DNA of 64,000 nucleotides from Trujillonella endophytica. Its GTDB lineage: Bacteria > Actinomycetota > Actinomycetes > Mycobacteriales > Geodermatophilaceae. A program made the position numbers and the translations under genes. The DNA lies in assembly GCF_900110555.1 (NCBI RefSeq), contig NZ_FOEE01000007.1, forward strand, positions 186,001 to 250,000. Reading direction: 5' to 3'. Positions 1-8,837 of this stretch are shown here, one piece after another; the stretch's first letter is position 1, and each line of letters begins with the position of its first letter. The notes beneath the pieces were generated by a model. The model worked only from the letters and a program-made list of their open reading frames with translations, was not told the DNA's origin and did no database searches.

Positions 1-1
1 C

Positions 2-259
2 ATCCACCACGAGGACCTCCGCCGCGCCCAGCCGGGCTGGGAGCCCCGCGACCTCCCGCAGGCCGACCGCGACCAGCTGTGGCGCACCGCGACGCTGTTC
101 GCCCGGCGCGTCCGCCGCGGACTGGTGCTGCGCCGCACCGACGTCCCGGGGGTGGAGAAGCGCATCGGCAAGGCCGGGACCACCCTGGCCGGCGACCCGA
201 TGGAGCTGCTGCTGTGGACCTCGGGCCGCACGGCCGTCGCCCGCGTCGAGCAGTCGTGA
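2..259 (+). CDS. TIGR03085-like mycothiol-dependent-fold metal-binding protein, 3' part
   Basis: Only the last 85 codons are inside the window; the gene enters from the left edge and stops at TGA 257-259. The visible part begins with IHHEDLRRAQPGWEPR, a signature I associate with the TIGR03085 branch of the DinB/mycothiol-dependent maleylpyruvate isomerase superfamily, and ends with the MELLLWTSGR segment typical of that fold's last helices. Members are four-helix-bundle proteins with a His-based divalent metal site; the substrate of this subgroup is unknown. The N-terminal metal ligands are outside the window. The neighbouring methyltransferase is convergent, so no operon link is visible. 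Confidence 0.6.
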   Translation: MHHEDLRRAQPGWEPRDLPQADRDQLWRTATLFARRVRRGLVLRRTDVPGVEKRIGKAGTTLAGDPMELLLWTSGRTAVARVEQS

Positions 260-301
260 GCGGAGTCGCTCGGTGACGCTTTCCGTCACCGAGCGACTCC
301 G

Positions 302-1324
302 TCACCGCGGGCGGGCCTCGAGCACGTGCACCCCGGCATCGGTCGCGACGTCGGCCGTGAGCCGCAGCCCCGCCGTGTGGAGCAGGGCGGCGTACTCCGC
401 CGCGGTCCGCTCGCGACCGTGCAGCAGCACGAGCATGTGCAGGTCCATCCGCACCGCGGCGGGGTCGTCCACCGCCCGTTCCGGGAGCACCGCCTCGACG
501 ACCAGCAGCAGCGAGTCGGGCCGCATCGCCGCGCGGCACGTCCGCAGCACCTGCAGCGCCTCGGCGTCGTCCCAGTCGTGCAGCACGCGGGAGAGCAGGT
601 AGGCGTCCGCCCCGCCGGGCACCTGCACGAAGAAGTCCCCGCCGACCGCGGTGAGGTCGCTGCCGTCGACGACCTCCGGCAGGTCGAACAGCATCAGCCG
701 GGCGCGCGGCGCGCGGTCGCGCACCGCCCGCAGCAGGGTGCCCCGGCCGCCGCCGACGTCGACCACCGAGGCGAGGCCGGACACGTCGTAGGCGTCCACC
801 ACCGCCCTGGCCTCGCGGGCCGAACGGTCGGCCATCGACGCCTGGAAGGCGGCCCGCCGTTCCGGCTGCGCGGACAGGCTCGCGAAGAAGGCCTGCCCGT
901 GCACGAGCTCGAACGGGGTGCCGCCGGTGCGGACCGCGTCGAGCAGGCCTGCCGCGGCGCCGTAGTAGACGTCGGCCCGGGCGGTCACCGCGCCGCGCAT
1001 CGACGACGGGACGCCGGGCTGCAGCAGCCGGCCGGCGTCGGCGAGGGCGAACCGGCCGTCGGCGTGCTCGGCCAGCACCTCCTCCGCCGCCAGGCCGCGG
1101 AGCACCCGGCGCAGCGGGCCGGGGCGGGCGCCCAGCTCGGCGGCCAGGGCCTCGGCGTCCCGCGGTCCGGCGGCGAGCGCCTCGGGCACACCGAGGGCGA
1201 CCGCGACGTGCAGCAACTGGGTGATCAGGTAGCCGTCGGCCAGCCGAGCCAGCCGATCGGGCGTCGAGCCGGGCACCGCGCCATGGTGGCAGCGCCGGGG
1301 ACCGCGGCACGGGTCGCGGCGCAT
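302..1324 (-). CDS. SAM-dependent O-methyltransferase (AcsB/hydroxyneurosporene type)
   Basis: Small-molecule O-methyltransferase with the two-part layout of the plant-like O-MT family. An N-terminal winged-helix dimerisation domain (about residues 15-100, LARLADGYLITQLLHVAVALG) precedes a Rossmann SAM-binding domain with the glycine motif VVDVGGGRGTLL. RVLHDWDD matches the catalytic-region motif R-x-LHDWxD. The substrate cannot be read from sequence. The start is uncertain: ATG 1324 has AGGAG 14 nt upstream overlapping the hisF stop, while GTG 1276 would give a protein starting at PGSTPDRL and fits homolog lengths. It lies 17 nt after hisF on the same strand, so it is probably co-transcribed, although no role in histidine synthesis is expected. 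Confidence 0.85.
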   Translation of the reverse strand: MRRDPCRGPRRCHHGAVPGSTPDRLARLADGYLITQLLHVAVALGVPEALAAGPRDAEALAAELGARPGPLRRVLRGLAAEEVLAEHADGRFALADAGRLLQPGVPSSMRGAVTARADVYYGAAAGLLDAVRTGGTPFELVHGQAFFASLSAQPERRAAFQASMADRSAREARAVVDAYDVSGLASVVDVGGGRGTLLRAVRDRAPRARLMLFDLPEVVDGSDLTAVGGDFFVQVPGGADAYLLSRVLHDWDDAEALQVLRTCRAAMRPDSLLLVVEAVLPERAVDDPAAVRMDLHMLVLLHGRERTAAEYAALLHTAGLRLTADVATDAGVHVLEARPR

Positions 1325-1341
1325 CGCCGGCCGCGCCGCTC

Positions 1342-2136
1342 CTAGGACCGCGGGTGGTCGGCCTCGCCGCGGACGGGGATGCCGGCGCCGGCCAGCGCGG
1401 CCTTGACCTCGCCGATCCGCATCTTCCCGAAGTGGAAGACGCTGGCGGCGAGCACCGCGTCGGCGCCGGCCTCCACCGCCGGGGCGAAGTGGTCCACCTC
1501 GCCCGCTCCTCCGCTGGCGATCACCGGCACGGTCACCTCGCGGCGCACCGCCCGGATCAGCTCCAGGTCGAAGCCCGCGAGCGTGCCGTCGGCGTCCATC
1601 GAGTTCAGCAGCACCTCGCCGACGCCCAGCGCGGCGGCCTGCACGACCCACTGCACGGCGTCGCGGCCGGTGCCGCGCCGCCCCCCGTGGGTGGTGATCT
1701 CGAAGCCGGAGTCGGTGACGGCGCCGTCGCGGCAGCGCCGGGCGTCGAGGGAGAGCACGAGCACCTGGTTGCCGAACCGGTCGGCGATCTCGCTGATCAG
1801 CTCCGGCCGGGCGACCGCGGCGGTGTTGACGGCGACCTTGTCGGCGCCGGCCCGCAGCAGCCGGTCGACGTCCTCGACGCCGCGCACCCCGCCGCCGACG
1901 GTGAGCGGGATGAAGACGCTCTCGGCGGTCCGGCGGACGACGTCGTAGGTGGTCTCCCGGTTGCCGGAGCTGGCGGTGATGTCGAGGAAGGTCAGCTCGT
2001 CGGCGCCCTCGGCGTCGTACACGCGCGCCATCTCCACCGGGTCACCGGCGTCGCGGAGGTCGACGAAGTTCACGCCCTTGACGACCCGGCCGGCGTCGAC
2101 GTCCAGGCACGGGATCACCCGCACTGCCAGGCTCAC
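1342..2136 (-). CDS. hisF: Imidazole glycerol phosphate synthase cyclase subunit HisF
   Basis: The 264-residue TIM barrel opens with [22 protein letters not shown], the HisF N-terminus with the first catalytic Asp. It contains [10 protein letters not shown] and [14 protein letters not shown], the phosphate-binding loops of the last strands. With HisH (9220-9858) it forms the amidotransferase that makes imidazole glycerol phosphate and AICAR from PRFAR. It overlaps the RidA-family gene upstream by 4 nt (stop of one, start of the other), which indicates translational coupling in a priA-ridA-hisF unit. The C-terminus has a slightly extended tail of about eight residues. Confidence 0.97.
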   Translation of the reverse strand: MSLAVRVIPCLDVDAGRVVKGVNFVDLRDAGDPVEMARVYDAEGADELTFLDITASSGNRETTYDVVRRTAESVFIPLTVGGGVRGVEDVDRLLRAGADKVAVNTAAVARPELISEIADRFGNQVLVLSLDARRCRDGAVTDSGFEITTHGGRRGTGRDAVQWVVQAAALGVGEVLLNSMDADGTLAGFDLELIRAVRREVTVPVIASGGAGEVDHFAPAVEAGADAVLAASVFHFGKMRIGEVKAALAGAGIPVRGEADHPRS

Positions 2137-2525
2137 GCTGCCGGCTCCCGCACCGCGTCGGCCTCGATCTCCACCAGCATCGCCGGGTCGATCAGCGCCG
2201 ACACCTCGACCATCGTCGCCGCCGGCCGGATCACCCCGAAGACCTCCCCGTGGGCGCGGCCGACCTCCTCCCAGCGGCCGATGTCGGTGACGTACATCCG
2301 GGTGCGGACGACGTCGCCGAGGGTGAACCCGGCCCGCTCCAGCGACCGCGAGATGGTGGCCAGCACGTGCCGGGTCTGCGCCGCGGCGTCCCCGGGGTGG
2401 ACGACGACGCCGTCCTCGGTCGCCGTCGTGCCGCTCACCCAGGCCGCGTCACCGCGGACGACGATCCGGCTGTAGCCGACGACCGGCTCCCACGGGTTGG
2501 CCGACCCCAGGTTCAGCACGGTCAT
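2133..2525 (-). CDS. RidA/YjgF-family enamine/imine deaminase-like protein
   Basis: A 130-residue single-domain protein with the RidA fold: [18 protein letters not shown], the central [18 protein letters not shown] helix, [11 protein letters not shown], and a conserved end with [25 protein letters not shown]. Canonical RidA hydrolyses reactive 2-aminoacrylate and related enamines. The Arg of the active site is seen as VVRTRMYV, but the subgroup is not certain. It is tightly coupled, overlapping priA by 4 nt upstream and hisF by 4 nt downstream. The position suggests it clears reactive intermediates or supports histidine and purine metabolism; this is inference only. Confidence 0.9.
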   Translation of the reverse strand: MTVLNLGSANPWEPVVGYSRIVVRGDAAWVSGTTATEDGVVVHPGDAAAQTRHVLATISRSLERAGFTLGDVVRTRMYVTDIGRWEEVGRAHGEVFGVIRPAATMVEVSALIDPAMLVEIEADAVREPAA

Positions 2526-3253
2526 GACGACTGCTCCGTCACCCGCAGCGCCTCCGGCAGCGTGAACGCGCCGGCGTACAGCGCCTTGCCCACGATCGCG
2601 CCCTCGACGCCGATCGCGGTCAGCCCGGCCAGCGCGCGGATGTCGTCGAGCGAGCTGACGCCGCCGGAGGCGATCACCGGCCGCGGGGTGGCGGCGCAGA
2701 CCTCGCGGAGCAGGTCCAGGTTCGGCCCGCGCAGGGTGCCGTCCTTGGTGATGTCGGTGACCACGTAGCGGGCGCAGCCCTCGGCGTCCAGGCGGGCGAG
2801 GGTCTCGTAGAGCTCGCCGCCCTCGCGGGTCCAGCCGCGGGCGGCCAGCCGGGTGCCGCGCACGTCGAGGCCCACCGCGATCCGGTCACCGTGCTCGGCG
2901 ATGGCGCGGGCGCACCAGTCGGGGGACTCCAGGGCCGCGGTGCCGAGGTTGACCCGGCGGCACCCGGTGGCCAGGGCCGCGGCCAGGGACTCGTCGTCGC
3001 GGATCCCGCCCGACAGCTCCACGTCGACGTCGAGCTCGCCGACCACGCGGGCCAGCAGCTCGCGGTTGCTGCCCCGGCCGAACGCGGCGTCCAGGTCGAC
3101 CAGGTGCACCCACTCGGCGCCGTCGCGCTGCCAGGTCAGGGCCGCCTCGAGCGGGTCCCCGTAGGAGGTCTCGCTGCCGGCCTCCCCCTGCACCAGGCGC
3201 ACGGCCTGGCCCTCGGCGACGTCGACGGCGGGGAGGAGCTGCAGCTTCGGCAC
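2522..3253 (-). CDS. priA: PriA: bifunctional HisA/TrpF phosphoribosyl isomerase
   Basis: A 243-residue (beta/alpha)8 isomerase. In actinobacteria the HisA homolog PriA isomerises both ProFAR (histidine) and PRA (tryptophan), because trpF is usually absent. [19 protein letters not shown] holds the first catalytic Asp, [12 protein letters not shown] and [13 protein letters not shown] are the phosphate-binding loops, and [16 protein letters not shown] carries the second catalytic Asp. GTG 3253 is chosen because the conserved sequence starts there; the in-frame extension upstream is low-complexity. It is the first gene of priA-ridA-hisF and is divergent from the SDR gene at 3387. Dual activity is family knowledge and not proven here. 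Confidence 0.95.
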   Translation of the reverse strand: MPKLQLLPAVDVAEGQAVRLVQGEAGSETSYGDPLEAALTWQRDGAEWVHLVDLDAAFGRGSNRELLARVVGELDVDVELSGGIRDDESLAAALATGCRRVNLGTAALESPDWCARAIAEHGDRIAVGLDVRGTRLAARGWTREGGELYETLARLDAEGCARYVVTDITKDGTLRGPNLDLLREVCAATPRPVIASGGVSSLDDIRALAGLTAIGVEGAIVGKALYAGAFTLPEALRVTEQSS

Positions 3254-3386
3254 GCAGCAAGGATATGGAGCGTTCCGCGGACCCCTTGCCGGCGGTCCGC
3301 GCGGCCCCGGTGGTACCGCCTCGCGGACCCGGGCATGGTGGGTCCCGGCCTCGCCGACGAGGCCGGTGCCTCGATGGGAGAACAGC

Positions 3387-4208
3387 ATGACCGGACGGTT
3401 CACGGGCAAGGTCGCCTTCGTCACCGGTGCCGCGAGGGGGCAGGGCCGCGCGCACGCGGTCCGACTCGCCCGGGAGGGGGCCGACGTCCTCGCGCTCGAC
3501 GTCGCCGGCCCGCTGCCGGCCGGGGTCCCCTACGACCCGGCCACCCCGGAGGACCTGGCGGAGACGGCGAAGCTCGTGGAGGCGCAGGACCGGCAGATCC
3601 TGACCCACCAGGGCGACGTGCGCGACCTCGAGGACATGACGGCGTTCGTCGAGCGGGGCGTCGCCGAGCTCGGCCGGCTCGACCTGGTCGTGGCCAACGC
3701 CGGCATCTGCATGCCCCAGACCTGGGACGAGATCACGCCGCAGAACTTCCGCGACACCATCGACATCAACGTCGTCGGGGTGTGGAACACCGTGATGGCC
3801 GCCGCGCCCCACGTCATCGCGGGCGGCAACGGCGGGGCGATGGTGCTGACCAGCTCCTACGCGGGCAAGAAGATGCAGCCGTTCATGATCCACTACACCA
3901 CCAGCAAGCATGCCGTCACGGGGATGACCCGCGCCTTCGCCGCCGAACTGGGCAAGCACGGCATCCGGGTGAACTCGCTCCACCCCGGCGGCGTCGCCAC
4001 TCCCATGGGCGGCGGCGACATGATGACCCAGATCGAGCGGACCAACGCGTCCAACCCGAAGCTCGCCGCCATGGGGACGACGTTCATCGAGCCGGCGTGG
4101 GCCGAGCCCGAGGAGATGGCCGACGCGGTCGCGTTCCTGCTCTCCGACGAGGCCCGGTTCATCACCGCCGAGCACCTGTCGGTGGACGGGGGCTCGCAGT
4201 ACTTCTGA
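3387..4208 (+). CDS. Mycofactocin-coupled type SDR oxidoreductase
   Basis: A 273-residue short-chain dehydrogenase/reductase. It has the NAD(P) glycine motif [23 protein letters not shown] (VVANAGIC), a Ser in VLTSSYAG and the catalytic YxxxK (YTTSKHAV). The [14 protein letters not shown] start and the long insertion after the second strand ([24 protein letters not shown]) are characteristic of mycofactocin-coupled SDRs (TIGR03971-like), which keep their nicotinamide bound and pass electrons to mycofactocin. ATG 3387 has GGGAG 6 nt upstream. No mycofactocin maturation genes lie in the window, so the coupling rests on subfamily resemblance. The substrate is unknown, probably an alcohol. Confidence 0.88.
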   Translation: MTGRFTGKVAFVTGAARGQGRAHAVRLAREGADVLALDVAGPLPAGVPYDPATPEDLAETAKLVEAQDRQILTHQGDVRDLEDMTAFVERGVAELGRLDLVVANAGICMPQTWDEITPQNFRDTIDINVVGVWNTVMAAAPHVIAGGNGGAMVLTSSYAGKKMQPFMIHYTTSKHAVTGMTRAFAAELGKHGIRVNSLHPGGVATPMGGGDMMTQIERTNASNPKLAAMGTTFIEPAWAEPEEMADAVAFLLSDEARFITAEHLSVDGGSQYF

Positions 4209-4287
4209 CCGGTCGCGACACGCGGCCCGCGCGGGTCCCCCGAGGCCGCCGCGCGGGCCATACCGGCTGCAGTGCCAGGCTGGGGGC

Positions 4288-4887
4288 GTGGAGTTCGCCG
4301 AGGTCGTCCGCCGCCGCCGCATGGTCCGCGACTACGACCCGGACCGGCCGGTGCCCGCGGAGGTCCGCGACCGGCTGCTGGCGCACGCGATCCGCGCGCC
4401 CTCCGCCGGGTTCAGCCAGGGGTGGGCGTTCCTGGTCCTGGAGACCGACGCGGAGCGTGCCGCGTTCTGGGCGGCCACGACCGGGGAGGGCACCCCCGAC
4501 CGCTGGCTGACCCGGATGCGCCGCGCCCCCCTCCTCGTCGTGCCCTTCTCCTGCAAGGACGCCTACCTGGACCGCTACGCCGAGCCCGACAAGGGCTGGA
4601 CCGACCGCGACGAGGCCCGCTGGCCCGTGCCGTACTGGGACGTCGACACGGGCATGGCCGCCCTGCTGATGCTGCTGACCGCGGTCGACGAGGGCCTGGG
4701 CGCCTGCTTCTTCGGCGTTCCCGGGGAGCGGGTCGCGGCGCTGCGGGCGGCTTTCGGCGTGCCGGACACCCACCGGCCCGTCGGAGTCGTGGCCGTCGGC
4801 TACCCCGGCGACGGCGACCGGCGCTCCCCCTCGCTGCGTCGCGGCCGCCGCGGGGTGGACGAGGTCGTGCACCGCGGCCGATGGTGA
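4288..4887 (+). CDS. Nitroreductase-family FMN oxidoreductase
   Basis: A 199-residue nitroreductase-fold protein. The N-terminus FAEVVRRRRMVRDYDPDRPV is the FMN-binding RRSxRxF-like motif, RAPSAGFSQGW is the second FMN contact, and GLGACFFGVP with VGVVAVGYP form the C-terminal flavin-binding part. It probably reduces a small electrophile or quinone with NAD(P)H; the natural substrate cannot be deduced. Translation starts at GTG 4288, 79 nt after the SDR stop on the same strand, so the two may be co-transcribed. Its stop at 4885-4887 runs into the direct-repeat box ahead of the next gene. Confidence 0.9.
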   Translation: MEFAEVVRRRRMVRDYDPDRPVPAEVRDRLLAHAIRAPSAGFSQGWAFLVLETDAERAAFWAATTGEGTPDRWLTRMRRAPLLVVPFSCKDAYLDRYAEPDKGWTDRDEARWPVPYWDVDTGMAALLMLLTAVDEGLGACFFGVPGERVAALRAAFGVPDTHRPVGVVAVGYPGDGDRRSPSLRRGRRGVDEVVHRGRW

Positions 4888-4894
4888 GAGCGCC

Positions 4895-4911
4895 CTCATC
4901 CGGGTCTCACC
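4895..4911 (+). promoter_or_regulatory. Predicted response-regulator box, two half-sites at 11-bp period
   Basis: CTCATC at 4895-4900 is followed exactly 11 bp later by CTCACC at 4906-4911, 32 nt before the GTG start of the APH-fold kinase. The same arrangement recurs upstream of the two acidic protein genes around the local two-component system (6179-6206 and 9194-9178). Head-to-tail half-sites one helical turn apart are typical of OmpR/PhoB-type regulators. An imperfect inverted arm GGTGAGA (4883-4889) also faces TCTCACC. Confidence 0.55.
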
Positions 4912-4943
4912 GGGCCGTCACGGGCGCGGACCAGCCTGGCCCG

Positions 4944-6152
4944 GTGTCGACTGCCCTCACGGCCTCCTGGCCGCCGTCCCTGCAGGTCCTGCTCGGGCCG
5001 CCCGCCGCCGACGTGTGGGAGCCCGTGCTGGCCCCCCGGTCCGGTCGGCTCCTGGGCCTGCGCGCGAGCACGGTGTCGCTGCGCGCCGACGGGTCGGCGA
5101 CCGTGCGGTACACCGCTGAGGTCGGCTGGGCCGACGGCCGCACCACCCGCGAGTCGCTGGCCGCCGTCACGGGCAGCCGGATCCCGCCCGGCGCCGCCGT
5201 CGTCGAGGGGCAGGTCGGGGAGGACGGCGCGACGGTGACGGTCGGCCTCTGGCGGTGGCCGGACGACCCGGCGCTGCCCGGCCTGTCCTGGGCGGCGTCG
5301 GCGGCGCGCACCGCGCAGCGGCTGGCGACCCTGGGCGTGGGGACCGGACCCGTCCGGCTGCGGCTGCGCGCCTACCGGCCGGGCCGCCGCGCCGTCGTCG
5401 AGGTGAGCGGGGCGACCGGCCGCTGGTTCCTCAAGGTCGTGCGGCCGGCGCACGCGGGCGCACTGGCCGCCCGGCACGCGGCGCTGTCCCCCGCCGTCCC
5501 CGTGCCGCCCGTGCTGGCCGCCACCGACGACGGCGTGCTCGTCCTACCGGCCCTGGAGGGCACCCCGATGCGGGCGGCGCTACGCGACGATCCCGCGGCG
5601 GTGCCCCGGCCGGCGGAGCTGGAGAGGCTGCTCGACGCGCTCCCCGTCGTCCGGGGGGACCGGCGCGCACCCGCCGATCCGGTGACGCGGGCCCGGTCGT
5701 ACGCGACCGTGGTGGGGCTGACCCGGCCCGCGCTGGTGCCCCGGCTGGACCGGCTCGTCGCCGCGGTCGAGGAGGCGGTGCGGCCGCAGCCCGTCGTCGC
5801 TGTCCACGGCGACTTCTACGAGTCCCAGCTGCTGGTCGACGCCGGCCGCGTGGTGGGCTTGCTCGACGTCGACACCGCCGGGCCCGGGGCGCGGATCGAC
5901 GACTGGGCCACCCTCCTGGGCCACCTCGCGCTGCTGGAGCAGCTCGGCGCGACCCCGGCGCCGGTGACCGCCTACCGGAGGCGGGTCGAGGCGCACCTGG
6001 CCGGGCGGTGGCCGGCCGGTGAGCTGCGGACGCGCGTCGCCGGCGTGCTGATCGGGCTGGCCACCGGCCCGTTCCGGGTGCAGCAGCCCGGCTGGGTCGA
6101 GGCGACGGAGGCCCGGGTGGGCCTGGCCGAGGAGTGGGCGGGCCCGGCCTGA
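4944..6152 (+). CDS. APH-fold phosphotransferase (aminoglycoside phosphotransferase family)
   Basis: A 402-residue protein with a C-terminal kinase lobe of the APH/choline-kinase fold. VHGDFYESQLLV (about residues 287-298) is the catalytic loop, although the usual metal-binding Asn is replaced by Gln. VVGLLDVDTAG carries the second metal Asp, and GRWFLKVVRP offers the nucleotide-binding Lys. The N-terminal 150 residues are a separate, unrecognised beta-rich domain. The acceptor is unknown; homologs are often called aminoglycoside phosphotransferase by fold only. GTG 4944 is preferred over ATG 4881 because the 11-bp direct repeats at 4895-4911 would otherwise lie inside the gene. It may belong to the regulon of the RR at 6646-7305. 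Confidence 0.8.
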   Translation: MSTALTASWPPSLQVLLGPPAADVWEPVLAPRSGRLLGLRASTVSLRADGSATVRYTAEVGWADGRTTRESLAAVTGSRIPPGAAVVEGQVGEDGATVTVGLWRWPDDPALPGLSWAASAARTAQRLATLGVGTGPVRLRLRAYRPGRRAVVEVSGATGRWFLKVVRPAHAGALAARHAALSPAVPVPPVLAATDDGVLVLPALEGTPMRAALRDDPAAVPRPAELERLLDALPVVRGDRRAPADPVTRARSYATVVGLTRPALVPRLDRLVAAVEEAVRPQPVVAVHGDFYESQLLVDAGRVVGLLDVDTAGPGARIDDWATLLGHLALLEQLGATPAPVTAYRRRVEAHLAGRWPAGELRTRVAGVLIGLATGPFRVQQPGWVEATEARVGLAEEWAGPA

Positions 6153-6178
6153 GCGACTCCGCCGCCGATGAGAGCCCC

Positions 6179-6206
6179 CTCATCGGGCTCTCCCGCGGGC
6201 CTCATC
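6179..6206 (+). promoter_or_regulatory. Predicted response-regulator box, three half-sites at 11-bp period
   Basis: Three in-phase half-sites begin at 6179 (CTCATC), 6190 (CTCCCG, degenerate) and 6201 (CTCATC), each exactly 11 bp apart, ending 53 nt before the GTG start of the acidic secreted protein. An inverted copy, GATGAG at 6167-6172, precedes them. GAGAGCCC (6170-6177) and GGGCTCTC (6185-6192) could also pair as a hairpin ending the kinase transcript. The match with the sites at 4895 and 9178 is the main evidence for regulation. Confidence 0.6.
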
Positions 6207-6259
6207 GGCGGCGGCGAGGGTGGGGATGTCCGCGAGAACCGCACCTCAGGAGGAACCCC

Positions 6260-6592
6260 GTGACCCGACGCCCCGCGCCCTGGAAGATCGTCACCATCGG
6301 CACCGCCCTCACCGGGCTGGGCCTGGCCGGCGCCGGGGTCGCCGCCGCCGACGACGGCCCGGCGCCGGCCCCCGCGTCGATCGAGGTGGCCGCCGACGAC
6401 ACGGCGGACACCCCGGACGCGGCCGATGCGAGCCCGGACGCGCAGGCCGATGCTTCTCCGGAGACCGCCGACTCGCCCGCCGAGAGCGCCGTCGACAGCC
6501 CGGCCGACACCACCCCGGACGACGCCACCCCCGACGACGCCACCCCGGACGACGCCACCCCGGACGACACCGACACCCCCGGCGACGACTGA
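6260..6592 (+). CDS. Small acidic secreted protein with TPDDA repeats
   Basis: A 110-residue protein with a clear Sec signal: basic MTRRPAPWK, hydrophobic IVTIGTALTGLGLAGAG and an Ala-x-Ala cleavage region VAAADDG around residue 30. The mature part is almost wholly Asp, Ala, Thr and Pro, ending in four tandem TPDDA/T units. There is no recognisable domain. GTG 6260 has a strong CAGGAGGA ribosome site 6 nt upstream. It is convergent to the response regulator gene and carries three 11-bp-phased half-sites upstream. The composition suggests a cation-binding or wall-spanning, unstructured exported protein, analogous to the acidic tail of the protein at 8827-9144. Function unknown. Confidence 0.85.
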   Translation: MTRRPAPWKIVTIGTALTGLGLAGAGVAAADDGPAPAPASIEVAADDTADTPDAADASPDAQADASPETADSPAESAVDSPADTTPDDATPDDATPDDATPDDTDTPGDD

Positions 6593-6645
6593 GCCGGCGA
6601 CCGGGCCGCGGCCGGCGTCCCTCGGGGCGCCGGCCGCGGCCCGTC

Positions 6646-7305
6646 TCAGCCGACGAGCCGGTACCCCATCCCGCGCACGGTCTCGATCCGCTCCGGGCCG
6701 AGCTTGCGCCGCAGGTACCGCACGTAGACGTCGACGACGTTGGATCCCGGGTCGAAGTCGTAGCCCCACACCGAGCTGAGCAGCTGCTCCCGGGAGAGGA
6801 CCTGCCCCGGGTGCCGCAGGAAGGTCTCGGCCAGGGCGAACTCGCGGGCGGAGAGGTCCACCGTGCGCGGGCCGACCGTGGCCCGCCGGGTGCGCAGGTC
6901 CAGGGCGAGGTCGCCGGCGGTGAGGACCGTGATCTCGGCCGAGCGGGCGCCGGCCAGCCGCAGCCGTACGCGCGCCAGGAGCTCCTCGAAGCGGAACGGC
7001 TTGGGCATGTAGTCGTCGGCGCCGCCCTCGAGGCCCGCGACGGTGTCCTGCACGCTGTCGCGGGCGGTCAGCACGACCACCGGGACGGCGTTGCGCTCGG
7101 CCCGCAGGGCGCGGAGCACGGCGAACCCGTCCAGCACGGGCAGTCCGATGTCCAGGACGACGAGGTCGAACTCCCCGCTGCGCGCCCGGTCCAGCGCGGA
7201 CAGCCCGTCACCGACCACCGCCGTGGCGAACCCGTTGGCCCGCAGGCCCTTCTCGATGAACGAGGCGATGCGCGGCTCGTCCTCGGCGATCAGCACCGCG
7301 CTCAT
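6646..7305 (-). CDS. OmpR/PhoB-family response regulator
   Basis: A 219-residue two-domain regulator. The receiver domain has the acidic pair at EDEP (residues 8-10), phosphoacceptor Asp52 in LVVLDIGLP, the Thr of VVLTARD and the Lys of MPKPF. The C-terminal winged helix (about 125-219) ends with the classic VDVYVRYLRRKL...TVRGMGYRL recognition helix and wing. Its ATG overlaps the kinase stop by 4 nt (ATGA), so it is translationally coupled and is the third gene of the 9144-6646 operon. It likely binds the CTCATC direct repeats with 11-bp period found at three nearby promoters, including its own operon's. Confidence 0.95.
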   Translation of the reverse strand: MSAVLIAEDEPRIASFIEKGLRANGFATAVVGDGLSALDRARSGEFDLVVLDIGLPVLDGFAVLRALRAERNAVPVVVLTARDSVQDTVAGLEGGADDYMPKPFRFEELLARVRLRLAGARSAEITVLTAGDLALDLRTRRATVGPRTVDLSAREFALAETFLRHPGQVLSREQLLSSVWGYDFDPGSNVVDVYVRYLRRKLGPERIETVRGMGYRLVG

Positions 7306-8837
7306 CGGGGGCCTCCCTCGGGGTCGGGGTCGGGGCAGTCGGGATCGTCCGGGCCCTCGGGAGCCAGGGCGTCGTCGTCCGGGCCCGGGTCGTCCGGTGG
7401 CGCGGGGCGGGCCGGCAGGACCAGCCTGAACGTCGCGCCCTCGCCCGGGCGGCTGAGCAGCTCCACCCGGCCGCCGTGGGCGGCCGCGATCGCCTGCACC
7501 ACCGCCAGTCCCAGCCCCGCCCCGTCGGTGCGCCGGGCCCCGCCCTCCCCGCGGGCGAAGCGGTCGAACACGCGCGCCCGGTCGCCCTCGGCGACACCCG
7601 GGCCCGTGTCGGCGACCCACACCCGCAGGTCCCCCGCAGCGATCCGGCTCCCGACGGTGATCCGGTCGCCGGGGCGGGTGTAGTGCGCCGCGTTGTCGGC
7701 GAGCGCGACCACCGCCTGGGTCACCCGTTGCGGATCGAGCAGCAGGTCGGCGTGGGCGGTGTCACCGAGCCGCCAGTCCCGGTCGCCGAGCCGGCGCACC
7801 TTGCCCAGCACCTCGGTGGTGAGCGCGGCGACGTCGACGGGCTGGAGGCGGACGAACTGCGGCTGCTCGGCGCGGGCCAGCAGGAGCAGGTCGGAGACCA
7901 TCCGGTTCATCCGGCCGAGCTCGTCGTCGACCAGGGCCACCGTCTCGTGGACGTCGTGGGGATCGCCGGGGTCGAGGACCTCCAGGTGCCCGCGGACGAT
8001 CGTGATGGGCGTCCGCAACTCGTGGCCGGCGTCGTCGAGGAAGCGGCGCTGGGCCGCGACGCCGCGCTCCACCCGGTCGAGCATCGCGTTCACCGAGCGC
8101 GCCAGGTCGGCCAGCTCGTCGTCGGCGCCCTCGGGCACCGGGATGCGGCCGGAGAGGTCGGTCTCGGTGATGCCGGCCGCGGTGGCGGCCACCTGCCGCA
8201 CGGGCCGCAGCACGCGCCCGGCGACCACCCAGGCCCCCGCGGCGGCGAGCACGAGGGTGACCGCCCCGACGCCGAGCATCAGCTGCGCCACGTCGTCGGC
8301 GGCCTGCCGCTCCTGGTCGGCGAAGTAGGCCACGACCACGACCCCGCGGGCCGGATCGCCGTCGAGGGTGAGGGGGACGGCGAGGTAGCGGACCTCGCCC
8401 GCGCCGCTCTCGTACCGCCCCGCGGCCGGTTCGGTCACGTCCCCGACGAGCCGGGTGAACGCGGCGTCGGCGCTGAGCAGGACGGGCGCCTCGACCCGGC
8501 TCTGGAAGCGGTAGACGCCGTCGACGTAGCCGAGGAACTTCTCGTTGGGCCGGGCCAGGTTGTAGGTGATCACGGTCCGCAGGACGTCGGCCACCGAGCC
8601 GAACGGCTCCCCGGTCTCCGGGTCGAGCCCGGTCCCGACGATCTGGGTGAACTCGACGACCTCGGCCTGCAGCGCGGAGTCCATCCGCTCGTCGATCTCG
8701 GACACCAGCAGCCGCCACGTCACGAAGGTGACCAGCCCCAGCGCGAGCAGGACCAGGAGCAGGACCCACCCGATGATCCGGGTCCGCGCCGCCCGCGGCG
8801 TCCACCGCCGGCTCCGGATCCGTTGCTCAGTCGTCAC
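7302..8837 (-). CDS. Two-component sensor histidine kinase
   Basis: A 511-residue membrane kinase. TM1 is at about 21-43, an extracytoplasmic sensor region of about 140 residues follows, TM2 is at about 186-210, HAMP runs to about 262, HisKA carries phosphoacceptor His272 in DDAGHELRTPITI, and HATPase_c has the N box (ADNAAHY), DTGPG and GAGLGLAVV. The last 30 residues are an unusual Asp/Pro-rich tail (PDDPDCPDPDP). GTG 8837 lies 11 nt inside the preceding acidic-protein gene, so expression is coupled. The sensor domain is not a recognised ligand-binding family. Its partner is the downstream OmpR-type regulator. Confidence 0.94.
   Translation of the reverse strand: MTTEQRIRSRRWTPRAARTRIIGWVLLLVLLALGLVTFVTWRLLVSEIDERMDSALQAEVVEFTQIVGTGLDPETGEPFGSVADVLRTVITYNLARPNEKFLGYVDGVYRFQSRVEAPVLLSADAAFTRLVGDVTEPAAGRYESGAGEVRYLAVPLTLDGDPARGVVVVAYFADQERQAADDVAQLMLGVGAVTLVLAAAGAWVVAGRVLRPVRQVAATAAGITETDLSGRIPVPEGADDELADLARSVNAMLDRVERGVAAQRRFLDDAGHELRTPITIVRGHLEVLDPGDPHDVHETVALVDDELGRMNRMVSDLLLLARAEQPQFVRLQPVDVAALTTEVLGKVRRLGDRDWRLGDTAHADLLLDPQRVTQAVVALADNAAHYTRPGDRITVGSRIAAGDLRVWVADTGPGVAEGDRARVFDRFARGEGGARRTDGAGLGLAVVQAIAAAHGGRVELLSRPGEGATFRLVLPARPAPPDDPGPDDDALAPEGPDDPDCPDPDPEGGPR

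Noticed and set aside
4881-4943. ATG 4881 as start of the APH-fold kinase
   Set aside because: It would place the 11-bp-phased direct repeats inside the gene and adds 21 low-complexity residues; GTG 4944 is preferred but not proven.
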